Positions 1-8,148 of a stretch of 64,000 nt of DNA are shown in pieces. The position numbers and the translations under genes are program-made. Under the pieces are notes generated by a model. It had not been told where the DNA came from. It saw only the letters and a list, made by a program, of their open reading frames with translations, and did no database searches. Each line of letters starts with the position of its first letter. The first letter of the stretch is position 1. This DNA comes from Couchioplanes caeruleus (GTDB taxonomy: Bacteria; Actinomycetota; Actinomycetes; Mycobacteriales; Micromonosporaceae), in assembly GCF_023499255.1 (NCBI RefSeq), contig NZ_CP092183.1, positions 5,080,501 to 5,144,500 on the forward strand. Direction: 5' to 3'.

Positions 1-950
1 CGCAGCCAGTGGACGGTGGCCACGGGCGGGATGACGGCGCTGGTCAGCAGCATCGTGCCGACCTCGCGGGCGTCGCGGGGCCCGGGCGCGATCCGGGCGG
101 CCGCGAACTCGGCGGTCCCCGCGGCCCACAGCGCCGTGGCGGCGGCCGCGGCGACGGCCCAGCCCCGGCGACGGGTGAGCGCGGCGGTCACGGCGGACGC
201 CCCGGCGAGAGCAGCCGCGGCGGTCACGGCCACGTGCCGGGGGCGCCGGCCCGGCGGAACCTCCAGGGCGGTACGCCAGCCGGGGCCGTACAGGTGCCGC
301 AGCAGCGCGTCGTCGGCGTTGCCGCGCTGGGTCCGTACGCTGACCCACCGGTCCTCGGGGCGCACCGGGTGGGTGACCGTCCGCGCCCCCTTGACCAGCT
401 CGTATCCCCCAGCGCGCACCCGGTGCGCGAGCTCGGCGTCCTCCCGGAACGCCCGGGGCAGGCGCTCGTCGAAGCCGCCGGTGGCCTCCAGCGCCGAGCG
501 CCGGTACGCCATGTCCGCGGTGATCCAGGCGCCGTCGGCGAGCCCGGCGGTGACCCGCTCCCAGTCGGTGGGGCGCCGGTCGGCCGGCAGCGGCACGCGC
601 AGGTTGCCCTGCACTCCCCCGACGTGCGCGGCGGCGGTGCCCAGGTCGGCGTGCAGCCGGGCGAGCCAGTCGGTGTCCGGCAGCACGTCGTCGTCGAGGA
701 ACGCCACCCACTCGTGGCTCGCCGCCTGCCAGCCCACGTTGCGCGCGGCGGCCGGCCCGGCGGCGCGACCGGTGAGCACCTTCACCTCGATGCCGGGCGG
801 TATCGGCAGTTCCCCGTCGGCGTCGGCCCGGTCGTCGACGACCAGGTACTCGACCGGCATCGCCGCCGGCGTGCCCGCGGCCAGGGCCGTCAGCAGCGCG
901 GTCAGGCTCGGCCGTCCGAGGGTGGGTACCACCACGGAGACGCCGGTCAT
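1..950 (-). CDS. Family 2 glycosyltransferase, C-terminus cut by window edge
   Basis: About 316 residues are visible and the frame runs off the left edge. The N-terminus (VSVVVPTLGRPSL) starts a GT-A fold, a VVDDRA strand follows, and the metal/nucleotide-binding DDD lies at residues 86-88 (AFLDDDVLP). A catalytic ED pair is at 170-171 (FREDAELAHRV). A hydrophobic segment starts near residue 239, so the enzyme is probably membrane anchored. The ATG overlaps the stop of the upstream carbamoyltransferase as ATGA, so the two are translationally coupled and probably modify the same glycan or metabolite. The sugar donor and acceptor cannot be read from the sequence. Confidence 0.9.
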   Translation of the reverse strand, partial: MTGVSVVVPTLGRPSLTALLTALAAGTPAAMPVEYLVVDDRADADGELPIPPGIEVKVLTGRAAGPAAARNVGWQAASHEWVAFLDDDVLPDTDWLARLHADLGTAAAHVGGVQGNLRVPLPADRRPTDWERVTAGLADGAWITADMAYRRSALEATGGFDERLPRAFREDAELAHRVRAGGYELVKGARTVTHPVRPEDRWVSVRTQRGNADDALLRHLYGPGWRTALEVPPGRRPRHVAVTAAAALAGASAVTAALTRRRGWAVAAAAATALWAAGTAEFAAARIAPGPRDAREVGTMLLTSAVIPPVATVHWL

Positions 951-2590
951 CGACCGTCCCCGAAGGCCGACGCGCGGTGCACGGCGAAGGGTCCGAGGGC
1001 CAGCAGGTCCACCGGTGCGGAGCCGAACAGCTCCATCGCCTCGCGCGGGGTGTCCACCATGGGCCGTCCGGCGGTGTTCAGCGAGGTGTTGACCACGACG
1101 GGCAGCCCGGTGAGGCGCTCGAACTCGGCCAGCATCTCGGCGACGACCGGCTCGGTCTCGGTGTGCACGGTCTGCACCCGGGCGGTGCCGTCGACGTGGG
1201 TGACCGCCGGGATGCGGTCCTTCCACTCCGGCTTCACCTTGTGCACGAACAGCATGTACGGGCTCGGGTAGACGCCCTCGAAGATGTCGGCGAAGCGTTC
1301 GGCCCGGACCATCGGCGCGATCGGCCGGAACTGCTCGCGGCCCTTCACGTTGTTCATGCGGGTCTGGGTGTCCTGGTCGCCGGGGTGCGCGAGCAGCGAG
1401 CGGTGGCCCAGCGCGCGGGGGCCGTACTCGCTGCGGCCCTGGTACCAGGCGACGATGCCGTTGTCCGCGAGCACCTTGGCGGCCTCGGCGGCGATCGAGG
1501 CGGGCCGGGTGTACGGCAGCGCCGCCCGCTTCAGCTCGGCCTCCAGCTCCTCGTCGCTCCAGCCGCGGCCGAGGTCGGCGCCGGCGAACGGGGCGACCGG
1601 CCCGCCGGTGCGGGCGACGGAGAGGGCGGCGCCGAGCGCGGTGCCGGAGTCGCCCGCGGCGGGCTGCACCCAGACGCGGTCGAACGGGCCCTCGGCGGCG
1701 ATGCGCGCGTTGGCCACGCAGTTCAGCGCGGTGCCCCCGGCCATGGTGAGCGTCTTGACGCCGCCCGAGGCCTCGTACGTCCACCGGGCCAGGTCGAGCA
1801 GCACCTCCTCGAGCCGCACCTGGACGCTGGAGGCGAGGTCGGCGTGCGCCTCGGTCATCTCCCCGTCGGCGGTGCGGGCCTTGGTCAGCGCGGACCAGTC
1901 GATGCGCTCCACGGTGAAGCCGCCGTCCTCGTTGGCGTGCACCCACTCGCGGAACAGGTCGAGGTACTTCGGCTTGCCGTACGAGGCCAGCGCCATCACC
2001 TTGTACTCGTCCGAGGAGTGCATGAAGCCCAGGTGGCGGGTCAGGTCCTCGTACAGCAGCCCGAGCGAGTGCGGCAGCTCCTGGCTCGCGAGGGTGGTCA
2101 GCTGCCCGTCGCGGTACACACCGGCGAGGTGGCTGGCGACCTCGCCGCGGCCGTCGAGCACCAGCACCGCGCTGTCCTCGGGCACCGACAGCCCGGCGGA
2201 GGCGGCGTGGGCGACGTGGTGCGGCACGAAGCGCACCTGCTCGGGGTCGAGCCCCGGCAGCGCGGCGGCGAGGAACTGCGGCGCGCGGCGCGCGTAGTCG
2301 ACGCGCAGGTGGTCCCACGGGTCGTTGAGCCCGAGGTCCGCGGCGTCGCGCGCCATCCCCGGGTCGAAGGAGTAGGCGACGGCGTCGAGGTCGCCGGGCT
2401 CGAGGCCGGCCTCCTCGAGGCACCAGGCGGCGGAGAGGTCGGGAAGTTCCCAGGCCGAGAAGGGCACCGGCCGCTTGCCGTGCTTGCGGCGGCTGAAGCG
2501 CTCCTCCTCCGCGGCGGCGACAACCTGACCGTCGACGATCAGAGCAGCGGCCGGATCGTGGAAGATCGCGTTGATTCCCAGGACTCGCAT
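947..2590 (-). CDS. Carbamoyltransferase, NodU/CmcH family
   Basis: This 547-residue protein has the usual family length. The N-terminal domain begins MRVLGINAIFHDPAAAL and carries the metal-binding histidines in VPHHVAHAAS (H124, H125, H128). The C-terminal YrdC-like half contains GPRALGHRSLLAHP and ends with the typical NTSLNTAGRPMV segment. Family members transfer carbamoyl from carbamoyl phosphate to hydroxyl groups of sugars or antibiotics through a carbamoyl-adenylate. The coupled glycosyltransferase downstream suggests that a sugar or glycosylated product is the acceptor. The gene reads away from the aldehyde dehydrogenase and shares its promoter region. Confidence 0.92.
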   Translation of the reverse strand: MRVLGINAIFHDPAAALIVDGQVVAAAEEERFSRRKHGKRPVPFSAWELPDLSAAWCLEEAGLEPGDLDAVAYSFDPGMARDAADLGLNDPWDHLRVDYARRAPQFLAAALPGLDPEQVRFVPHHVAHAASAGLSVPEDSAVLVLDGRGEVASHLAGVYRDGQLTTLASQELPHSLGLLYEDLTRHLGFMHSSDEYKVMALASYGKPKYLDLFREWVHANEDGGFTVERIDWSALTKARTADGEMTEAHADLASSVQVRLEEVLLDLARWTYEASGGVKTLTMAGGTALNCVANARIAAEGPFDRVWVQPAAGDSGTALGAALSVARTGGPVAPFAGADLGRGWSDEELEAELKRAALPYTRPASIAAEAAKVLADNGIVAWYQGRSEYGPRALGHRSLLAHPGDQDTQTRMNNVKGREQFRPIAPMVRAERFADIFEGVYPSPYMLFVHKVKPEWKDRIPAVTHVDGTARVQTVHTETEPVVAEMLAEFERLTGLPVVVNTSLNTAGRPMVDTPREAMELFGSAPVDLLALGPFAVHRASAFGDGR

Positions 2591-2645
2591 GGGCCGCCGG
2601 ATACCCCTGGATCACCCGGCTAACCACATGATCATCGACTTCTTC

Positions 2646-2693
2646 TCAACTTCTTGAGATCGCCCCTCACCTGCACTGATAGGTCGTATCAGG
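2646..2693. promoter_or_regulatory. Divergent promoter region with two inverted repeats
   Basis: Between the carbamoyltransferase and the aldehyde dehydrogenase lies CTCAA-N4-TTGAG (2646-2659), so that TTGAGA appears on both strands. On the plus strand TTGAGA (2655-2660) is followed after 17 bp by TGATAG (2678-2683), a plausible -35/-10 pair. The inverted repeat CTGATA-N5-TATCAG (2677-2693) covers that -10 and could be an operator. The factor that binds it is unknown. Confidence 0.4.
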
Positions 2694-2729
2694 AAGTTTG
2701 TATCGGCCCAGGCGGGGAAAGCGGCGGCC

Positions 2730-4136
2730 ATGAATGACGTCGAACAGCTGATCGGTGACACCTGGGGACCGGGCGGCTCGGACCGTACGCTGACCGTTTT
2801 GAACCCTGAGACCGGCGATCCGGTGACCGCCGTGAAGGTCTCCTCGGAGGCCGACGTGGCCGCGGCGGTCAAGGCGGCGCGGGACGCGGCGGCCGGCTGG
2901 GCCCGGACGGCGCCGGCGGCCCGCGCTGCCGCCCTGCACGCGGCGGCGGACGCGGTCGAGGCCGCCGCGGACGAGCTCGCCGAGCTGATGAACCAGGAGA
3001 TGGGCAAGCCCGTCGGCGGCGCCCGCGACTCGATCGGCGCGGGCGTCGGCACGCTGCGCCAGTACGCCGAGCTGGGCCCCACCCACCGCGGCCGCAGCCT
3101 GGCCGGCAACGACGAGGCGATCGACCTGATGGCGTACGGCCCCCGCGGCGTCGTCGCCGTCGTCACCCCGTGGAACGACCCGGTGGCGGTGTCCTGCGGG
3201 CTGCTCGGCGCGGCCCTGGTCACCGGCAACACGGTGGTCTACAAGCCCAGTGAGCGCACCCCCGCGACCGGCTGGCGGCTCGCGCAGCTCCTCGCCCCGC
3301 ATGTCCCGGCCGGCGTGCTGTCGCTGGTCAACGGCGACGGTCCGGTGGGCGCGGCGCTCGCGTCGTCCGAGGTGGACGTCGTCGCGCACGTCGGCTCCAC
3401 CGCGACCGGCCGGGCCATCGCGGCGGCCTGCGCGACCACCGGCGCCAAGGCGCTGCTGGAGAACGGCGGCAGCGACCCGCTGATCGTCGACGCGGACGTC
3501 GACCCGCGGTGGGCGGCCGAACAGGCGGCCCTCGGCTCGTTCGCCAACTCGGGGCAGATCTGCGTCTCCGTCGAGCGCATCTACGTGCACCGCGACGTGG
3601 CCGGGCCGTTCCTCGAGGCCCTCGCGGAGCAGGCGCGGACGTGGGCCGGCGACATCGGACCGTTGGTGGACACCCGGCTGCGCGACGGCGTGCATGCGCA
3701 GGTGACGGCGGCGGTCGAGGCGGGCGCTCGGGTGCTCACCGGCGGCGAGGTGCCGGACGGGCCGGGCGCGTACTACCCGCCGACCGTGCTCGCGGACTGC
3801 ACCGACGACATGGCCGTGCTGCGCGAGGAGACGTTCGGGCCGGTAGCACCCGTCGCGACCGTCGACTCGTTCGGCGAGGCGCTGGCGCGGGCGGCGGACT
3901 CCCCGTACGGGCTGGCCGCCACCGTGCTGACCGGCTCGATGAGCCACGCGCAGCAGGCATGGCGGGAACTACCGGCCGGCACGGTGAAGATCAACGCGGT
4001 GTTCGGCGGGGCGCCCGGCGGCGCGGCGCACCCGCGCCGGGGCAGCGGTCAGGGCTTCGGGTACGGCCCGGAGCTGCTCGACGAGATGACCGTCACCAAG
4101 GCCGTGCACATCGAGGCCCCGCCGGCCGGCTGGTGA
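2730..4136 (+). CDS. NAD(P)-dependent aldehyde dehydrogenase
   Basis: This 468-residue protein belongs to the aldehyde dehydrogenase superfamily, which oxidises aldehydes to acids with NAD(P). The oxyanion Asn is in TPWND (N149), the general base Glu in LLENGGSDP (E244, usually ELGG) and the nucleophile in NSGQICVS (C278). All three are present, so it should be active. ENGG instead of ELGG is a small deviation. The start follows GGGGAAAG. The gene is monocistronic, diverges from the carbamoyltransferase and converges on the next glycosyltransferase. The substrate is not evident. Confidence 0.93.
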   Translation: MNDVEQLIGDTWGPGGSDRTLTVLNPETGDPVTAVKVSSEADVAAAVKAARDAAAGWARTAPAARAAALHAAADAVEAAADELAELMNQEMGKPVGGARDSIGAGVGTLRQYAELGPTHRGRSLAGNDEAIDLMAYGPRGVVAVVTPWNDPVAVSCGLLGAALVTGNTVVYKPSERTPATGWRLAQLLAPHVPAGVLSLVNGDGPVGAALASSEVDVVAHVGSTATGRAIAAACATTGAKALLENGGSDPLIVDADVDPRWAAEQAALGSFANSGQICVSVERIYVHRDVAGPFLEALAEQARTWAGDIGPLVDTRLRDGVHAQVTAAVEAGARVLTGGEVPDGPGAYYPPTVLADCTDDMAVLREETFGPVAPVATVDSFGEALARAADSPYGLAATVLTGSMSHAQQAWRELPAGTVKINAVFGGAPGGAAHPRRGSGQGFGYGPELLDEMTVTKAVHIEAPPAGW

Positions 4137-4142
4137 CGAGGC

Positions 4143-5021
4143 TCAGCAGCCGAGCGTGACGAGATCCCGTTCGACGTCCTGGGGCAGCGCCCGGCGTTGC
4201 CCCAGGACCCGCGGGAGCAGTTTCACCGCGTCGGCCAGGCCGCCCCGGTCCGCGCGCCACGCCGCTGCCATCTCCCGGCGCACGACCGCCGGCGGGCGCC
4301 GCAGCATCGCGGTCAGCACGCGGTTGCGCACCTCGAGGCGACGCCGGGCCCCCGGGTTCCGGCCGCTGGGCAGCGGCAGGTGCCGCACGGTCAGCTCGGG
4401 CGCGTACGCCAGCCGGTGCCCCGCCGCGGCCAGATCCATCGCGAGCAGCGCCTCTTCGCCGTACACGTGCAGCATGGGATGAAAGCCGCCGGCCGCGAGG
4501 TAGGCGTCGCGCCGGACCACGACGGCGCAGGCCAGGAAACCCCTGATGGACGCGCCGGGCGCGTCGGCGGGGACGCCGAGCGGCGCGGCCGCCATGGCCG
4601 CCGAGATCGGATCCTCCTGGCCGTCGGCACCGACCAGCACGCGGGCGGAGATCAGCGCGGTCCGCGGGTACGCGTCCAGCAGCTTCGCCGCCGTCGCGAG
4701 CGAGCCGGGTTCCCAGTACGAGTCGTCGTCGGCGAACGCCACGTACGGTGTCCGCGCCCGCTCGACCCCCACGTTGCGTCCCGCCGCGCCCCGGTTCTCG
4801 CCGAGCCGGACGATGTCGACGCCGGGCGCCTCGTCCGGCCCGCCGTCGTCGGAGCCGTTGTCGACCAGGATCACCGGGGCGGCGTGCCGGGGCAGGGTCT
4901 CGCGCAGCCGGTCCCGCCGGTTGCGGGTTGCCACCACGACGGTGATGTCCTCGGTCTCGCGCGGCATCGCGGCCCCGGCGGCTCCGGCGGGGTCCAGCTG
5001 GATCGTCATGGCCCCGCCCAT
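4143..5021 (-). CDS. Family 2 glycosyltransferase
   Basis: This 292-residue GT-A enzyme has ITVVVATRNRRDRL, a VDNGSDD strand and the metal site AFADDDSYW (residues 98-100). A GEEALLAMDL segment supplies the acidic catalytic pair. No membrane segment is obvious, so it is probably cytoplasmic. It is unrelated in detail to the glycosyltransferase at the left edge. An ATG at 5009 (MTIQLD) is an equally possible start. Candidate roles are rhamnosyl- or glucosyltransfer to cell wall or secondary metabolites, but nothing nearby decides this. Confidence 0.88.
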   Translation of the reverse strand: MGGAMTIQLDPAGAAGAAMPRETEDITVVVATRNRRDRLRETLPRHAAPVILVDNGSDDGGPDEAPGVDIVRLGENRGAAGRNVGVERARTPYVAFADDDSYWEPGSLATAAKLLDAYPRTALISARVLVGADGQEDPISAAMAAAPLGVPADAPGASIRGFLACAVVVRRDAYLAAGGFHPMLHVYGEEALLAMDLAAAGHRLAYAPELTVRHLPLPSGRNPGARRRLEVRNRVLTAMLRRPPAVVRREMAAAWRADRGGLADAVKLLPRVLGQRRALPQDVERDLVTLGC

Positions 5022-5047
5022 ACCCCCGATCCGTCGTGTCAATACAT

Positions 5048-5566
5048 TCACTCTCGGTGATCGGGCGTGCTCGTGCCGACCAGGACGGCACGGCCGGCGG
5101 TGTGCGGGATCAGCAGGATGTTGAGCATCGCGAGGCTCGCGCCGGGCGGTACGTCGAGCCGGTCGACCGTCAGCGCGGTCACGCAGACGAACATCCGGTG
5201 CGTGCCGGTGCCCGGCGGCGGCTTCGCCCCGGAGTACCCGGCCACGCCGAGGTCGTTCGGCAGGTGCACGGCACCCGGCGGCAGGTCCGACGCCGCGCCG
5301 CGGGCCAGGCCGGGCACGGTGCCGGGGATGTCCTTGACGGCCCAGTGCCACAGCCCGCCGGGGATGGGCGCGTCCGCGTCGAACGCGGTCACCACCACGC
5401 TGCGCGTCCCGTCGGGCAGCGGCCCCCACGAGAGCTGCGGCGACTCCCCCGTGGACGCGCCGGTGGCGTACGCCTGCGCCGGCAGGGGGCTGTTCATGGC
5501 GAAGTCCTCGCTGTGCAGCGGGAACGACGCCGCGGGGAAGGCCAGGGCGTACGGGTCGTAGCTCAT
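5048..5566 (-). CDS. YbhB/YbcL-type phosphatidylethanolamine-binding (PEBP) protein
   Basis: This 172-residue protein has PEBP hallmarks: SPQLSWGPLPDGTRSVVVTAFDADAP, then GLWHWAVKDIP, GYSGAKPPPGTGTHR and a closing hydrophobic strand. Bacterial members are small cytosolic ligand-binding proteins of largely unknown function. The start at 5566 follows a GGAG 7 bases upstream; an upstream in-frame ATG at 5599 lacks a ribosome site and falls in the operator. It diverges from a MarR regulator across about 66 bp, so the pair is probably co-regulated. Confidence 0.9.
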   Translation of the reverse strand: MSYDPYALAFPAASFPLHSEDFAMNSPLPAQAYATGASTGESPQLSWGPLPDGTRSVVVTAFDADAPIPGGLWHWAVKDIPGTVPGLARGAASDLPPGAVHLPNDLGVAGYSGAKPPPGTGTHRMFVCVTALTVDRLDVPPGASLAMLNILLIPHTAGRAVLVGTSTPDHRE

Positions 5567-5581
5567 GCACGTCTCCAGATC

Positions 5582-5616
5582 TACAGTCTTGCTGTGCATT
5601 TAGACTGTACAGCAAG
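5582..5616. promoter_or_regulatory. Interleaved inverted repeats, likely MarR operator
   Basis: Two perfect 8-bp inverted repeats interleave between the PEBP and MarR genes. TACAGTCT (5582-5589) pairs with AGACTGTA (5602-5609), and CTTGCTGT (5588-5595) pairs with ACAGCAAG (5609-5616). MarR dimers usually bind such sites beside their own gene, so autoregulation plus control of the PEBP gene is inferred. Confidence 0.6.
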
Positions 5617-5632
5617 CCTGTATTGTTTCGCC

Positions 5633-6055
5633 ATGAGCGCGAGTGAGGATCCCGTCCGGGTGGCCGAGGAGCTGCGGTCCGCGATGGGCGACTTCGTCCG
5701 GCACGTCCGTGAGCACGACACGATGCCGCGCAGCCAGACGGCGGTGCTGGGACATCTCGACCGGGCCGGGGCGCTGTCCATCGCGGAGCTCGCCCGCCGC
5801 GAGCGGGTACGCCACCAGTCCATGACCCGGACCGTCGGCCTGCTGGCCGAGCAGGGCCTGGTCACGCTGGGCCCGGGCGAGGCCGACCGCCGGCAGGTCG
5901 TCGTCACCGTCACGCCCGAGGGGGTACGCCGCCTCGACGCCGAACGGCGGCACCGGGCCGGGTTCATCGCGGCGGCCCTGGACACGCTGAACGGCGAGGA
6001 GCGGGCCGTGGTGGCGCGCATCCCCGCCGTTCTGCGGAAGCTGATGGGTGACTAG
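5633..6055 (+). CDS. MarR-family transcriptional regulator
   Basis: This 140-residue winged-helix protein has helix-turn-helix LSIAELARRERVRHQSMTRT and a wing LVTLGPGEADRRQVVVTVTPEG with the typical DRR motif. MarR proteins usually repress an adjacent divergent gene and release DNA on binding small phenolic or oxidant ligands. The neighbour here is the PEBP gene, with an interleaved palindrome between them. Its TAG stop shares the tetranucleotide CTAG with the stop of the converging F420-dependent gene. Confidence 0.92.
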   Translation: MSASEDPVRVAEELRSAMGDFVRHVREHDTMPRSQTAVLGHLDRAGALSIAELARRERVRHQSMTRTVGLLAEQGLVTLGPGEADRRQVVVTVTPEGVRRLDAERRHRAGFIAAALDTLNGEERAVVARIPAVLRKLMGD

Positions 6056-7008
6056 AGGGCGCGGAGCTTGTCGCCCAGGTCCTTCTGGAAGAAGTCGATG
6101 AAGCCCTCGGGGTCGGGCCCGGCGTTCTGCAGCACGATGTGGTCATAGCCGGCCTCGACGTACTTCTTGACGGCCTCGACGTACGGCTCGGCGTCCGGGC
6201 CGACCGCGAACTGCTCGCGGATGTCCTCCTCGCGCACCGTCTGCGACGCGGCGTCGAAGTTCACCGGGTTGGGCAGCTCGCTCATGACCTTCCAGCCGGT
6301 GACCGCCCAGCGGGTGGTCTTGAGCGCCTCCTGGACGCCCGCCTCCTCGGTCCGGGCCCAGGCCATCGGCACCTCGGCGTAGCGCGGACCGGTGCCGCCG
6401 GCGCCCCGGTACGTCTCCACGAGGTCGCTGCGGGGCTCGGTGGCGAACAGGCCGTCCCCCAGCTCGGCGGCCATCGTCGCGGCGCTCTTCCCACCGGCCG
6501 CCACGGCGATGACGGGCAGCTGGTCCGGCAGGTCGAACACCCGGGCGTCCTCGAGCTGCAGGTGCTTGCCCTCGTACGACTGGTAGCCGCCCTGCCACAG
6601 CAGCTTGATGATCTCCAGCGCCTCGCGCAGCCGCTCGTGGCGGCCGCGGACGCTCGGGAAGCCCTGGCCGACGACGTGCTCGTTGAGCCGCTCCCCCGCC
6701 CCGATGCCCAGCGTGAAGCGGTTGTCCGAGGTGATCTGCAGCGTCGCCGCGGCCTGCGCGATGATCGCGGGGTGGTACCGCACGGTGGGGCAGGTGACGC
6801 CGGTGGCGAGCCCGATCCGCTCGGTCTTCGCGGCGATGGCGCCGAGCACGGTCCACGCGAACGGCGAATGGCCCTGCACGTCCAGCCACGGGTGGTAGTG
6901 GTCGCTGATCTCCACGAAGTCGAACCCGGCGCGTTCGGCGTGGACGGTCTGCTCGATCAGTTCCTTGGGGCCGAACCCCTCGGCGGACAGCTTGTACCCG
7001 AACTTCAT
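6052..7008 (-). CDS. F420-dependent LLM-class oxidoreductase, glucose-6-phosphate dehydrogenase-like
   Basis: This 318-residue TIM-barrel protein starts MKFGYKLSAEGFGPKELIEQ and contains EISDHYHPWLDVQGHSPFAW, GLATGVTCPTVRYHPAIIAQ and TLGIGAGERLNEHVVG. These fit the F420-dependent glucose-6-phosphate dehydrogenase-like branch of the luciferase family, whose members pass hydride to coenzyme F420; many are not true Fgd enzymes. The start at 7008 follows GAGGGAGCC; 18 further upstream codons are open but lack a ribosome site. It converges on marR with overlapping stops. Confidence 0.88.
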   Translation of the reverse strand: MKFGYKLSAEGFGPKELIEQTVHAERAGFDFVEISDHYHPWLDVQGHSPFAWTVLGAIAAKTERIGLATGVTCPTVRYHPAIIAQAAATLQITSDNRFTLGIGAGERLNEHVVGQGFPSVRGRHERLREALEIIKLLWQGGYQSYEGKHLQLEDARVFDLPDQLPVIAVAAGGKSAATMAAELGDGLFATEPRSDLVETYRGAGGTGPRYAEVPMAWARTEEAGVQEALKTTRWAVTGWKVMSELPNPVNFDAASQTVREEDIREQFAVGPDAEPYVEAVKKYVEAGYDHIVLQNAGPDPEGFIDFFQKDLGDKLRAL

Positions 7009-7078
7009 GCTGGCTCCCTCGTCGTCTGCTCCCTGCCAGGTGCCCCCGGCAGGGAGCGACAAACGTGGGGCGTACGCC

Positions 7079-7750
7079 CTAGGACCGGGCGTCGGCGACG
7101 GCCTGCTTGCTCTGCTCCTTGGCGTCCTGCGCCGAGGACTGAGCCTGCTGCTTGGTCGTCTGCGCGGCGTCCTGGGCGGTCTCCTTCAGCTGGCCGGCGG
7201 CCTGCTGCACGGTGCCCTGGACGTCGTCCTTCAGCTCGCTCGCGACGTCCTTGACCTTGTCGGTCAGGTCGCCACTGTGCTCCTTGAGCTGCGCGCCGGC
7301 GCGCTTCTCGGCGTCGGTGGCCGGGATCAGCGTCGCGGCCAGCATGCCCACGCCGAACGCGATGATGCCGGCGGCGAGCGGGTTGCCCTGCGTCTGCTGG
7401 GTCACCGCCTGCGGGGCGTTGCGTACCGACTCCGCGACGTCGTGCGCCTTGTCCTGCACGGTCCCGGCGACGTCGTGCGCCTTGTCCTGCACGGTCCCCG
7501 CGACGTCGTGCGCCTTGTCCTGCACCGTCCCGGCGACGTCGCGCGCCTTGTCCTGCACGCCCCCCGCGGCGTTCGACGTGCTGTACCTGGCCTGATCGGT
7601 GGTACCCATGACCTTCTCCTTCACCGCGGTCCAGCGCCGCTTCGCGACCTGCTTGGGGCTGGTCTTCTCGGCCAGCATGTCCACGTCGCGCGTCAGCGAG
7701 GCCCGCGTCGCCTCGATCTCCTGCCTCAGCCGGTCGGGTTCTTCAGCCAT
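7079..7750 (-). CDS. DUF3618 protein with tandem 11-residue LEA-like repeats
   Basis: This 223-residue protein starts with a DUF3618 segment (LRQEIEATRASLTRDVDMLAEKTSP). Residues 66-106 are near-identical 11-mers (AGTVQDKAHDV), then comes a membrane helix at about 123-142. The tail (145-223) is rich in Lys, Gln and Ala and predicted coiled or amphipathic. The pattern recalls LEA-like stress proteins that coat membranes, but no function is proven for the family. It is third in an operon and overlaps the holin-X gene by 25 bp. Confidence 0.85.
   Translation of the reverse strand: MAEEPDRLRQEIEATRASLTRDVDMLAEKTSPKQVAKRRWTAVKEKVMGTTDQARYSTSNAAGGVQDKARDVAGTVQDKAHDVAGTVQDKAHDVAGTVQDKAHDVAESVRNAPQAVTQQTQGNPLAAGIIAFGVGMLAATLIPATDAEKRAGAQLKEHSGDLTDKVKDVASELKDDVQGTVQQAAGQLKETAQDAAQTTKQQAQSSAQDAKEQSKQAVADARS
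7434..7565 (-). repeat. Four tandem 33-bp repeats within the DUF3618 gene
   Basis: The same 33-bp unit occurs at 7434-7466, 7467-7499, 7500-7532 and 7533-7565. The first three copies differ by only one or two bases and the fourth diverges at its 3' end. Each encodes one 11-residue unit. Synonymous positions are also conserved, which suggests recent expansion by slippage or recombination. Confidence 0.95.
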
Positions 7751-8148
7751 TGCGCGTCCTCCTTGAGCGTCTCGACGGTGCGGTGCGGGGTGGGGTCGAC
7801 GGTCTTGAGCTTCTTACGGCCGTTCGCGTAGAGAACGCCCGCGATGATCGCCCAGATGGCGGCGACGATCAGCGCGGCCCAGCCCGGGTCCATCACGTTG
7901 CTCAGGGCGGCCACCAGCGCGAAGCTGAGCAGCACGACCACGAGGTAGCCGGCGAAGGCGGCGCCGCCGAGCATGCCGCCGGCCTTGCCCGCCTTCGACG
8001 CCTCCTGCTTCAGCTCGACCTTCGCGAGCTCCACCTCCTGGCGGAACAGCTGCGACAGGTCGTTGCTGATGTTGCCGATCAGTTCGCCGACCGAGGTCTC
8101 GGAGACCTCCTCGGAACGGCTCTCGCCGGTGGGGTACGGCGCGGTCAT
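7726..8148 (-). CDS. Holin-X/phage-holin-like small membrane protein
   Basis: This 140-residue protein has an acidic N-terminus (EEVSETSVGELIGNISNDLSQ), an amphipathic helix (LFRQEVELAKVELKQEASKAGK) and two membrane helices at about 59-83 and 89-109. It matches the actinobacterial holin-X type, annotated by similarity to phage holins although no lysis role is known for this context. Its ATG overlaps the stop of the upstream gene by 4 bp and its 3' end overlaps DUF3618, so all three are co-translated. Confidence 0.88.
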   Translation of the reverse strand: MTAPYPTGESRSEEVSETSVGELIGNISNDLSQLFRQEVELAKVELKQEASKAGKAGGMLGGAAFAGYLVVVLLSFALVAALSNVMDPGWAALIVAAIWAIIAGVLYANGRKKLKTVDPTPHRTVETLKEDAQWLKNPTG

